From Streptomyces endocoffeicus (lineage in GTDB: Bacteria > Actinomycetota > Actinomycetes > Streptomycetales > Streptomycetaceae): 37,631 bases of DNA. The position numbers were made by a program, and so were the translations under genes. The DNA lies in contig NZ_JAERRG010000057.1 of assembly GCF_016741935.1 (NCBI RefSeq), forward strand, positions 1-37,631, written 5' to 3'. Within the stretch, counting starts at the first letter, position 1; each line of letters begins with the position of its first letter. The notes under the pieces were generated by a model that saw only the letters and a list, made by a program, of their open reading frames with translations, was not told the DNA's origin and made no database searches. Below, piece by piece: positions 10,101-22,100 of the stretch.

Positions 10101-13100
10101 CGCCGACGCTGCACGCCGATGAACCGTCGCCGCATGTGGAGTGGTCGGCCGGCGATGTGCGGCTGCTGACCGAGGCGCGCTCGTGGGAGTCCGAGGGGCG
10201 TCCGCGGCGGGCGGGTGTGTCGTCGTTCGGGATCAGCGGCACCAATGCGCACCTGATCCTGGAGCAGGCCCCGGATACGGTTGCGGCGCAGGCCTCAGAC
10301 GCGGTGCCGGTGGTGACGGGCGGGGTGGTGCCGTGGGTGCTGTCGGCCCGGTCGGCCCCCGCGCTGCGGGCGCTGGCGGGTCGGCTGGCGTCGGATGTCC
10401 CGACAGGGGCCGACATCGCGGATGTTGCGGTGTCGCTGGCGGGTGGCCGGGCGGGGCTGGAGTACCGGGCGGTTGTTCTGGGTGTTGACCGTGTGGAGTT
10501 GGATGAGGCTCTGGTGCGGGTGGAGTCGGGTGGGCCGTTGGTGTCGGGCAGTGATGTGGCGTTTGTGTTCCCGGGGCAGGGGTCTCAGTGGTTGGGGATG
10601 GGGCGTGAGTTGCTGGCCTGTTCGCCGGTGTTCGCGGAGTTCGTGGCCGAGTGTGAGCGGTTGGTGGACTTTCCGTTGCGGGATGCGTTGGTGTCCGGGG
10701 TTGGTTTGGAGCGGGTGGAGGTTGTTCAGCCTGCGTTGTTTGTGATGATGGTCGGTTTGGCTCGGGTGTGGGAGGCCGCGGGGGTCGCTCCTTCGGCTGT
10801 GGTGGGTCATTCGCAGGGTGAGCTCGCTGCGGCGTGTTTCGCGGGGGCCTTGTCGTTGGAGGACGCTCTTGGTCTGGTGATCGCGCGGGGTCGGGCGTTG
10901 GTGGCGTTGGCGGGTACTGGTGGGATGTTGTCGGTGGCGGCGGCTGCCGAGGTGGTTGAGGGCATGCTGGCCGATGGGCTGGTGGTTGCGGCGGTCAATG
11001 CGGCTGAGCAAGTGGTGGTTTCGGGGGCGCCGGAGGCGCTGGACGCGTTGGCGGCGCGGTGTGAGGCTGCGGGGATCCGTGCTCGGCGGGTTGATGTGGA
11101 TTACGCGAGTCATCACCCGTTGGTGGAGTCGGTGCGGGAGCAATTGTTGGCGGTGCGGGTGGTACCGCGGGCGGGTCGGGTGCCGTTCTATTCGGCGGTG
11201 ACAGGCACGTTGGTGGATACCGCCGACCTGGATGCCGCGTATTGGTGGCGGAATCTGCGGGAGCAGGTGCGGTTCGCGCAGACCATAGCGGCGATGCCGG
11301 TGGCCGGGTTCGTGGAGGTGTCCCCGCATCCAGTGCTGATGCCCGGGATCGAGGGGCGTTGGGCGGTTGGTTCGCTGCGCCGTGACGATGGTGGGCAGCG
11401 GCGTTTGCTGGCCTCGTTGGGTGAGGCGTGGGCTCATGGCGTGGTGGTGGATTGGACCCGTTTGATAGCCGGTGGAAAGCCGGTGACGTTGCCGACGTAT
11501 CCGTTCCAGCACCGCCGCTACTGGGCGTCGGGTGGCGGTACGGGCCGGGGTAACGCGGGGCATCCGCTGCTGGACAGCGTGGTGCGGCTGGCTGAGGATG
11601 CGGGTTGGGTGTTGTCGGGTCGGGTGTCGGCGGGGACGAGCCCGTGGCTGGCTGATCACGCGGTGTCGGGGACGGTGCTGGTTCCCGGGGCGGCGTTGGC
11701 TGAGCTGGTGTTGCACGCCGGTGACCGGGCCGGGTTGCCGGCGATCGGGGAGATCACCTTTGAGCAGCCTCTGGTCCTGAACGGCAATCCGGTCGATCTG
11801 CAGGTGTCGGTCGAGGGCGGTCAGGCGGCCGTGTTCTCCCGTACCGGGGAGCAGTGGACCCGGCACGCGACCGCGTCCCTGGCCGATCCCGCCGGCATGG
11901 TGGAAGGCCTCGAAGGGCAGTGGCCTCCGGCCGGCTCGCAGGCCCTTGCCGTCAGTGACGCTTACGACGTCATGGCCGGTCGGGGGTATGAGTACGGGCC
12001 GGCGTTCCGTGGTCTGCAGGCGGTCTGGCGGCTCGGCGATGACCTGTACGCCGAAGTGGAACTGCCCGAACTGCCCGCCGGGGACGCTCAAGACGGGTTC
12101 GGGATCCATCCGGCGCTGCTGGACGCCGCGCTGCACACCCTCCTTGTCGCCGCGATCGAGGAGAGCGGCCAGGAAGTCTTGCTGCCGTTTGCGTGGCGTG
12201 ATGTGCGGTTGCACGCGACCGGGGCGTCGGCGCTGCGGGTGCGGCTGAGTCCGGCCGGTCCGGATGCGTTTTCCCTGCTCGCCGCCGACGGTGACGGTAA
12301 GCCGGTGGTGTCGGCCGGTGCGATGATGTCCCGCCCCGTGGACACCGGCCGGCTCGCCGGTCCCGGCGCGGGCACTGGCCTGTTGGCGCTGGAATGGGCG
12401 CCGCTCAGCCTCGGGCCGGCGCCGGAGCAGGCCTGGGCCCAGGTCGGCCCAGAGCTCGACCTGCCCGACGCGACGGGCGAGCCGGTATTCGCTATGGCCG
12501 AGCCCGCGGACCTGCCAGGGGCGCTAGCCCTCGTACAAGCGTGGCTGGAGGCTGGTTATCCGGCGGGATCGCGGCTGGTGGTCCGTACCCGTGAGGCGGT
12601 CGCGGCGGCCGAGGGCGACACGGTCGCCGGGCTGGAGTCGTCGGGGATCTGGGGGCTGGTCCGCTCGGCGCGGTCTGAGCACCCGGATGTGGGTCTGGTG
12701 CTGCTCGACGACGACGGCCGCTCCGAGTCCGACGCGGTCGTCGCCCCGGCCCTGGCCATCGGTGAGAAAGAGCTGGCTCTGCGGGCCGGCGCGGTGCTGG
12801 TACCCCGGCTGCGCCCTCTACCCACGGGTCTGGAAGTGCCGTTCGGCCCGGAGGCGTGGCGGCTGGAGTGGGCTGCGGGCGGTGACCTGGACGAGGTACG
12901 GGCTGTCCCGGCGCCGGACGCGGAGCGGCCGCTGGGGGCGCATGAGGTCCGGATCGCGGTCCGTGCGGCGGGGGTGAACTTCCGCGACCTGTTGTCGGCG
13001 CTGGGCATGATGCCGAACGACACCCGGCCGCCCGGCACCGACGGCGCCGGTGTCGTGATCGAGACCGGCCCGGAGGTGACCGGCCTTCCGGCCGGCACCC

Positions 13101-16100
13101 GGGTGATGGGGATGTTCCAGGCGTTCGGCCCGCTGGCGGTGGTCGATGCGCGGCCGCTGGTGCCGATCCCGGACGGATGGAGCGACGTCGAGGCGGCCGC
13201 GGCACCGACCGCGTATCTGACCGCTCATCACGCACTGTTCGATCTGGGCCGGGTGCGGGCGGGGGACCGGGTGCTGATCCACGCGGCGTCCGGTGGTGTG
13301 GGCCTGGCGGCCGTGCACCTGGCGCTGGCGGCGGGGGCGGAGGTGTTCGCGACGGCGAGTCCGGCCAAGCAGGCCGCGGTGGCGGCGCTGGGCGTGACGC
13401 ACATCGCCTCTTCGCGTACGGCGGACTTCGCCGCTGAGTTCGGCGAGGTCGACGTCGTGCTGAACTCGCTGACGGGGGAGCTGCTGGACGCGTCATTGGG
13501 GATGCTGGCCGACGGTGGCCGGTTCGTGGAACTGGGCAAGACCGACATCCGCGACCCGCGGCAGGTCCCGTTCGACTTGGGGGACTTTGCTCCCGAGCGG
13601 CTCGCGGAGATGTGGCAGCAGGTCCTGGAGCGGATCGTGCCGCTGCCGGTCACGGTGTGGCCGGTGGCGCGGGCGGGCACTGCGCTGCGGTTCATGAGCC
13701 AGGCCCGGCATGTGGGCAAGATCGTGCTGCGCCTGCCCGGCGTGGGCGACGGTGCGGTGCTGGTCACCGGCGGCACCGGGACGCTGGGCGGTCTGGTCGC
13801 CCGCCATCTCGTGGACCGGCATGGGGTACGGGATCTGGTGCTGGTCAGCCGGTCGGGACCGGATGCGCCCGGCGCCGCCGAGTTGACGACCGCCCTGGAG
13901 GCGGCCGGAGCGCGTGTCCGGATCGTCGCCGCGGACCTGTCCGACCGTGCCGCGGTGGACGCGCTGGTGGCGGGTATCGCGGAGCTGTCCGGAGTGGTGC
14001 ACGCGGCCGGGGTTCTCGAAGACACGTCGGTGACGTCGCTGACCGGTGAATCGCTGGGCCGGGTGCTGGCGGCCAAGGCGGACACGGCCTGGCATCTGCA
14101 TCAGGCTACCGAGCATCTTGATCTGCGGACGTTCGTGCTGTTCTCCTCCCTGGCCGGACTACTCGGCAACCCCGGGCAGGGCAACTACGCGGCGGCCAAC
14201 ACCTACCTGGATGCTCTCGCCGCGCACCGGACGGCGCTCGGGCTGCCGGCGGTGTCGATCGCTTGGGGTCTGTGGGAGCAGACAAGTGCCATGACCGCCG
14301 GGGTCACCGGCACCGGCCGGGCACGGCTGGCGCGTGGCGGTGGTGTGGTGCTGGGTACGGAACAGGCGCTGGGTCTGCTGGACCGGGCGCTGGGCACCGG
14401 CCGGCCGGTGGTGGCGGCCGGCCTGGATGTGGGTGCGGTCCGCGACGCGATCGCGGCGGGCTCGCCGGTGCCGGCGGTGCTTCTTGGCCTGGGTCGTGCA
14501 CCGCGGCGGGCGGCCGTTGCCGGGGCTGGTGGCGGGGCGCTGGCCCGTCGTCTGGCCGCGTTGCCGTCGGCGGAGCATCCGCGGGTCGTGCTGGATCTGG
14601 TGCGTGAGCACGCCGCGGTGGTGCTCGGCCACGGTGATGGTGTTCCCGCTGACCGGGCGTTCCGGGATCTCGGCTTCGACTCGCTGACGGCGGTGGAGTT
14701 GCGTAACCGGCTGGCCGCCGCGTCCGGGCTGACGCTGCCGGCCACGCTGGTCTTCGACTACCCGACCCCCCGGGTTCTGGCCGAGCATCTGGTGGCGCGG
14801 GTGACCGGGGTGGCTCCGGCCGCCGCGGAGATCGCCCCGGCCCCGGCGGTGACCGGTGACCCGATCGCGATCGTGTCGATGGCGTGCCGTTTCCCGGGCG
14901 GGGTGTCCTCGCCGGAGGACTTGTGGCGGCTGGTCGCCGACGGTGTGGACGCGATGGGTGAGTTCCCGACGGACCGGGGCTGGGAGACTGAGCCTGCCGG
15001 ATACGCGCGGGTGGGCGGTTTCCTGTCCGGCGCGGCTGACTTCGATGCGGAGTTCTTCGGGGTGTCGCCGCGTGAGGCGGTGGCGATGGATCCGCAGCAG
15101 CGGCTGCTGCTCGAGGTGTCCTGGGAGGCGCTGGAACGAGCGGGCCTGGACCCCTCAAACCTGCGCGGCTCCGATACCGGGGTCTTCGCCGGCCTGTACT
15201 ACCAGGGCTACGGCTCGCAACTGCCCGATGGCGACGGCAGCGGTTTCCGGCTGACGGGCTACTCGACGAGCGTGGCGTCGGGCCGGGTGTCCTACGCGCT
15301 GGGCCTGGAAGGTCCGGCGGTCACGATCGATACGGCGTGTTCGTCGTCGCTGGTGGCGATGCACCTGGCCGCGCAGGCGCTGCGTAACGGCGAGTGCTCA
15401 CTTGCCCTGGCGGGCGGCGCGGCGGTGATGGCCACCCCGGCGGCGTTCGCGGAGTTCGCTCTGCAGGGCGGGCTGGCGTCCGATGGCCGGTGCAAGCCGT
15501 TCTCGGACGAAGCGGACGGCACCGGCTGGGGCGAAGGCGTCGGGGTATTGGTGCTGGAGCGGTTGTCGGAGGCGCAACGGCTCGGGCATCCGGTGCTGGC
15601 GGTGTTGCGGGGCAGTGCGGTGAACCAGGACGGGGCGTCCAACGGCCTGTCGGCCCCCAACGGCCCCTCGCAGCAGAGAGTGATCCGGGCCGCGCTGGCG
15701 GGCGCGGGGCTGTCCGCCGCGGAAGTGGACACGGCGGAAGCGCACGGGACCGGGACCGCCCTCGGGGATCCGATCGAGGCGCAGGCGTTGCTGGCGACCT
15801 ATGGGCAGGACCGCCCCGAGGACCGGCCGTTGTGGCTGGGGTCGGTGAAGTCCAACATCGGCCACACCCAGGCCGCGGCCGGTGTCGCCGGTGTGATCAA
15901 GATGGTCGAGGCGATGCGGCACGGGGTGCTCCCGGCAACGCTGCACGCCGGTGAGCCGTCGCACCATGTGGACTGGACAGCCGGCGACGTACGGCTGCTG
16001 ACCGAGGCGCGTCCGTGGGAGTCCGACGGGCGTCCGCGGCGGGCGGGGGTGTCCGCGTTCGGGCTCAGCGGGACCAACGCGCACGTGATCCTCGAGCAGG

Positions 16101-19100
16101 CCCCGGATCCGCTCCCGGAGCAAGTTTCAGACGCGGCGCCGGTGGTGACGGGCGGTGTGGTGCCGTGGGTGCTGTCGGCCAGGTCGGGTGCGGGCCTGCG
16201 GGCGCTGGCGGCCCGGCTGGCGTCGGACGTCCCGGCCGGAACTGACATCGCGGATGTGGCGGGTGCGTTGGCGGGGGGCCGCGCCGGGCTGGAGTACCGG
16301 GCGGTGGTTCTGGGCGTTGACCGTGCGGAGCTGGACGAGGCGCTGGTGCGGGTCGAGCCGGGCGCGCCGTCAGTGTCGGGCAGCGATGTGGCTTTCGTCT
16401 TCCCGGGTCAGGGATCGCAGTGGCTGGGGATGGGCCGCGAGCTGCTGGCCGGCTCACCGGTGTTCGCGGAGTTCGTGGCCGAGTGCGAGCGGTTGGTGGA
16501 CTTCCCGCTGCGCGACGCGCTGGTCTCCGGAGCCGGGTTGGAGCGGGTGGACGTGGTCCAGCCCGCTTTGTTCGTGATGATGGTCGGCTTGGCCCGCGTA
16601 TGGGAAGCGGCGGGGGTCTTCCCGTCGGCCGTGGTGGGCCATTCGCAGGGTGAGCTCGCCGCGGCGTGCTTCGCGGGGGCCCTCTCGTTGGAGGACGCTC
16701 TCGGCCTGGTCATCGCCCGGGGGCGGGCGCTGGTGGAGTTGGCGGGCACCGGCGGGATGCTGTCGGTCGCGGCGGCCCCGGAGGTCGTCGAGGGCATGCT
16801 GGCCGACGGGTTGGGGATCGCGGCGGTCAACGCGGCCGAGCAGGTAGTGGTCTCGGGTGCGCCGGAGCTGTTGGACGCGTTGGCGGCGCGGTGTGAGGCG
16901 GCGGGGATCCGTGCTCGGCGCGTCGATGTGGATTACGCGAGTCATAACCCGTTGGTGGACTCGGTCCGTGAGCGGTTGTTGGCGGTGCGGGTGTCGCCGC
17001 GTCCGGGTCGGGTGCCGTTCTATTCGGCGGTGACCGGCTCGGTGGTGGATACCGTGGAGTTGGATGCCGCGTATTGGTGGCGGAATCTGCGGGAGCAGGT
17101 GCGGTTCGCGCAGACCGTGGCGGCGATGCCGGTGGCCGGGTTCGTGGAGGTGTCCCCGCATCCGGTGCTGGTGCCGGGGATCGAGGGTCGTTGGGCGGTC
17201 GGTTCGCTGCGCCGCGATGACGGTGGCCAGCGGCGTTTGCTGATGTCTCTGGCTGAGGCGTGGACCCACGGCGCGACCGTGGAGTGGACCCGCCTCAGCA
17301 CCGGGGGCAAGCCGGTCACCTTGCCGACGTATCCGTTCCAGCACCGCCGCTACTGGGCGTCCGGTGGCGGGACCGGCCGGAGCAGGGCAGGCGGCCACCC
17401 GTTGCTGGAGTCCGCGGTGCGGCTGGCCGAGGACGCCGGCTGGGTGTGGTCGGGGCGGCTGTCGGCCGGGACGAGCCCATGGCTCGGCGATCACGTGGTG
17501 GCGGGCACGGTGCTGGCACCCGGCGCGGCGTTGGCCGAGCTGGTGTTGCACGCCGGGGATCGGGCCGGCCTGCCGGCGATCGAAGAGATCACGTTCGAGC
17601 AGCCGTTGGTGCTGGACGGCGTGGTGGATGTCCAGGTGCGAGTCGAAGACAGCCGGGCGAGCGTGTTCTCTCGCACCGGGGAGCAGTGGATCCGGCACGC
17701 CACGGCGTCCCTGGCCGATCCCGCCGGAACCGGAATGGTGGAAGACCTCGACGGACAGTGGCCCCCGGTCGGCGCGCAGGCTCTTGCCATCGGTGACGCT
17801 TACGACGTCATGGCGGCTCGCGGGTACGAGTACGGCCCGGCGTTCCGCGGTCTGCGAGCGGCCTGGCGGCTCGGCGAGGACCTGTACGCCGAGGTGGAAC
17901 TGCCCGAACTGCCCACCGGGGACGCTCAAGACGGGTTCGGGATCCACCCGGCGCTGCTGGACGCCGCCCTGCACGTTCTGCTCACGGCGGCCGGGGAAGG
18001 TGACGAGATCGGTTTGCCGTTCGCGTGGCGCGATGTGCGGCTGCACGCGATCGGGGCGTCGGCGTTGCGGGTGCGGCTGAGCCCGGCCGGTCCGGGCGCG
18101 GTCAGCCTGCTCGCCGCCGACGGCGAGGGCCAGCCGGTGGTTTCGGTTGGCGCGATGATCTCCCGGCCGGCCGAGGCGGGCCGCCTGGCACCGGCTCTGA
18201 GTGCGGGCGCGGGGCTGCTCGCCCTCGAATGGGCGCCGGTACGCCGGTCGGCCGACAACTCGGCGGTGCGGGAGTGGGTACGCGTGGGCCCGGACCTGCC
18301 CGAGGGAACGGACGAGCCGCTGTATGCCTTGGCGGAGCCCGTCGACGTGCCCGCGGCATTGGCCTTGGTGCAGGCTTGGCTGGCCGATGAGCATCCGGCG
18401 GGGTCGCGGCTGGCGGTCCGTACGCGTGACGCGGTTGCCGCGGTTGAGGGCGATTCGGTCGCGGGGTTGGCGGTTTCGGGCGTGTGGGGGCTGGTTCGTT
18501 CGGCGATGGCCGAGCACCCGGATGCGGGCCTGGTGCTGCTGGACGACGACGGCCGTCCCGAATCCGAGGCGATGGTTTCGGCCGCCCTGGCCACCGGGGA
18601 AAAGGAGCTGGCCCTGCGCGACGGGGCGGTGCTGGTGCCCCGGCTGCGCCGGGCGGCCGCCGGCGATGAGCCGGCCCCCGTACTCGGCCCGGACGGCACG
18701 GTGCTGGTGACCGGCGGGACCGGAACGCTGGGCGGCCTGGTCGCCCGGCATCTGGCCGTCCGGCACGAGGTCCGGGACCTGGTGCTCGTCAGCCGGTCGG
18801 GGCAGCACGCGCCCGGCGCCGACGAGCTGGTCGCCGACCTCGAGGCGGCCGGGGCCCGCGTACGGATCGTCGCGGCCGACCTGGCCGACCGCGCCGTGGT
18901 AGACGCGCTCGTCGCGGACCTCCCCGACCTGACCGCCGTGGTCCACGCGGCCGGAGTGGTCGAGGACGCCCCGGTGACCTCACTGACCGAGCCGGCGCTG
19001 GGCCGGGTACTGGCGTCCAAGGCGGTCTCGGCCTGGAATCTGCACGAGGCGACGGCCGACCGGAAACTGCGGGGGTTCGTGCTCTTCTCGTCGCTGTCGG

Positions 19101-22100
19101 GCCTGCTCGGCGGTGCCGGGCAGGGCAACTACACGGCGGCCAACACCTACCTGGACGCCCTGGCCGCGCACCGGCGGGCTCAGGGCCGGCCCGCCGTCTC
19201 GATCGCCTGGGGCTTCTGGGAGCGACGCAGCACGATCGGCGCCGGTGTCACCGACGCCGACCTGGCCCGGCTGGCCCGGGTCGGAGGCACGCTGCTGCCG
19301 ATCGAGCAGGCGCTGAGCCTGTTCGACCAGGCGCTGAGGGTCGGCCCGCCCGTGGTCGCCACCGGCTTGGACGTGGCTGCGGTCCGCGGCGCGATCGCCG
19401 CCGGACAGACGATGTCGGCGGTGCTCCTTGGCTTCGGCCGTGCGCCGCTGCGGACGGCCGCGGCCGGCACCGGCGGCGGCGAGCTGGCCCGTCGCCTGGC
19501 CGGGCTGGGCGAGGGCGAGCGGTCCCGCGTCCTGCTGGACCTGGTGCGCGAGCACGCCGCGGTGGTCCTCGGCCACGGCGACGCGAGCGGCATCGAGGCC
19601 GGTCAGGCGTTCCGTAATCTCGGTTTCGACTCGCTGACCGCGGTGGAGTTGCGGAACCGGCTGGCCGCGGCGGCCGGGCTGACGCTGCCGGCCACGCTGG
19701 TCTTCGACTACCCGACACCGCGGGCTCTGGCCGAGTACCTGCTGCGGCAGGCACTCGGCGTCGAAGAGACCGCCGGGAAGGTGGTGCCGGCGCGTTCGGC
19801 GGGGGAGCCGGTCGCGGTGGTGTCGATGGCCTGCCGGTTCCCGGGCGGGGTCGCCTCGCCGGAGGAACTGTGGCGGCTCGTCGTCGGCGGCACGGACGCG
19901 ATGGGCGACTTCCCGGCCGACCGCGGCTGGGAAACGGAGCCCGCCGGGTATACGCGGGTGGGCGGTTTCCTGTCCGGTGCGGCGGACTTCGACGCGGAGT
20001 TCTTCGGGATCTCGCCGCGTGAGGCCCTCGCCATGGACCCGCAGCAGCGGCTCCTGCTCGAGGTGTCCTGGGAAGCCCTGGAACGCGCGGGCTTTGACCC
20101 TTCACGCATGCGCGGCTCCGACACCGGCGTCTTCGCCGGGCTGTCCTTGCAGGACTACGCATGGCGGCTCTCCGACGCCGACGGGGGCAGTTTCCGGCTC
20201 ACCGGTAACGCGTCGAGCGTCGTGTCCGGCCGGGTGGCGTTCGCGTTCGGCCTGGAAGGTCCGGCGGTGACGGTGGACACGGCGTGTTCGTCGTCGCTGG
20301 TGGCGATGCACCTGGCCGCGCAGGCGCTGCGCAACGGCGAATGTTCGCTGGCGCTGGCCGGTGGTGTCACCGTCATGGCCACCCCGACGACGATCTCGGA
20401 GTTCGCGCTGCAGGGCGGTCTGGCGGCCGACGGGCGGGTCAAGGCGTTCTCGGGTACGGCGGACGGCACGGCGTTGTCCGAGGGCGTTGGCGTGGTGGTA
20501 CTGGAGCGGCTGTCCGAAGCGCGACGGCTTGGGCACCCGGTGCTGGCGGTGCTGCGCGGCAGCGCGGTGAACCAGGACGGCGCGTCCAACGGTCTGTCGG
20601 CCCCGAACGGCCCGTCCCAGGAACGTGTCATCCGCCGGGCGCTGGCCGATGCCCGGCTGACTCCAGCTGATGTGGACGCGGTCGAAGGGCACGGGACGGG
20701 GACCACGCTCGGGGACCCGATCGAGGCGCAGGCGTTGCTGGCGACCTACGGGCAGAATCGGCCCGAGGACCAGCCGTTGTGGCTCGGGTCGGTGAAGTCG
20801 AACATCGGGCACGCTCAGGCCGCGGCCGGGGTGGCCGGTGTGATCAAGATGGTCGAGGCGCTCCGGCACGGAACGCTGCCACCGACGCTGCACGCCGACG
20901 AGCCGTCACCGCACGTGGACTGGACGGCCGGGGACGTACGCCTGCTGACCGAACCACGAGCCTGGGAGTCCGACGGGCGTCCGCGGCGGGCCGGTATCTC
21001 GTCGTTCGGTATCAGCGGCACCAACGCCCACGTGATCCTCGAAGCGGCCCCGGAGCCGGTTCCCGCGCGACCCGCGCCCGGCTGGCCGGTGGTGACCGGC
21101 GGAGTGGTGCCGTGGGTCTTGTCGGCCCGCTCGGGTGCGGGGCTGGCGGCGTTGGCGGGACAGCTGTCCTCGGATGTCCCGGCCGGGGCCGACATCGCGG
21201 ATGTGGCGGGTGCGTTGGCGGGTGGCCGGGCCGGGCTGGAGTACCGGGCGGTGGTTCTGGGCGTTGACCGTGCGGAGCTGGACGCGGCGCTGGTGCGGGT
21301 CGAGCCGGGCGCACCGTCAGTGTCGGGCGGCGATGTGGCTTTCGTCTTCCCGGGTCAGGGTTCGCAGTGGCTGGGGATGGGCCGTGAGTTGCTGGCCTGT
21401 TCACCGGTGTTCGCCGAGTTCGTGGCCGAGTGCGAGCGGTTGGTGGACTTCCCGCTGCGGGACGCTCTGGTCTCGGGAACGGGGCTGGAGCGAGTGGAGG
21501 TAATCCAGCCCGCGCTGTTCGTGATGATGGTCGGCCTCGCCCGCGTATGGGAAGCGGCAGGGGTGGTCCCGTCGGCCGTGGTGGGCCATTCGCAGGGCGA
21601 GGTGGCCGCGGCGTACTTCGCGGGGGCTCTCTCGCTGGAGGACGCCCTCGGCCTGGTAACCGCGCGCGGCCGGGCGCTGGTGGCACTGGCGGGCACGGGC
21701 GGCATGCTGTCGGTCTCGGCGGCTCCCGAGGAGGTCGAGGGCATGCTGGCGGACGGGTTGGTGATCGCGGCGGTCAACGCGCCCCGGCAGGTGGTGGTGT
21801 CTGGTGCGCCGGAGCCGTTGGACGCGTTGGCGGCGCGGTGTGAGGCGGCGGGGATCCGGGCCCGTCTCGTCGATGTGGATTACGCGAGTCACAACCCGTT
21901 GGTCGAGTCGATCCGGGAACCGTTGTTGGCGGTGCGGGTGTCGCCGCGTTCGGGTCGGGTGCCGTTCTATTCGGCGGTGACCGGCTCGGTGGTGGATACC
22001 GAGGGCTTGGATGCCGCGTATTGGTGGCGGAACCTGCGGGAGCAGGTGCGGTTTGCGCAGACCATAGCCTCGATGCCGGTGGCCGGGTTCGTGGAGGTGT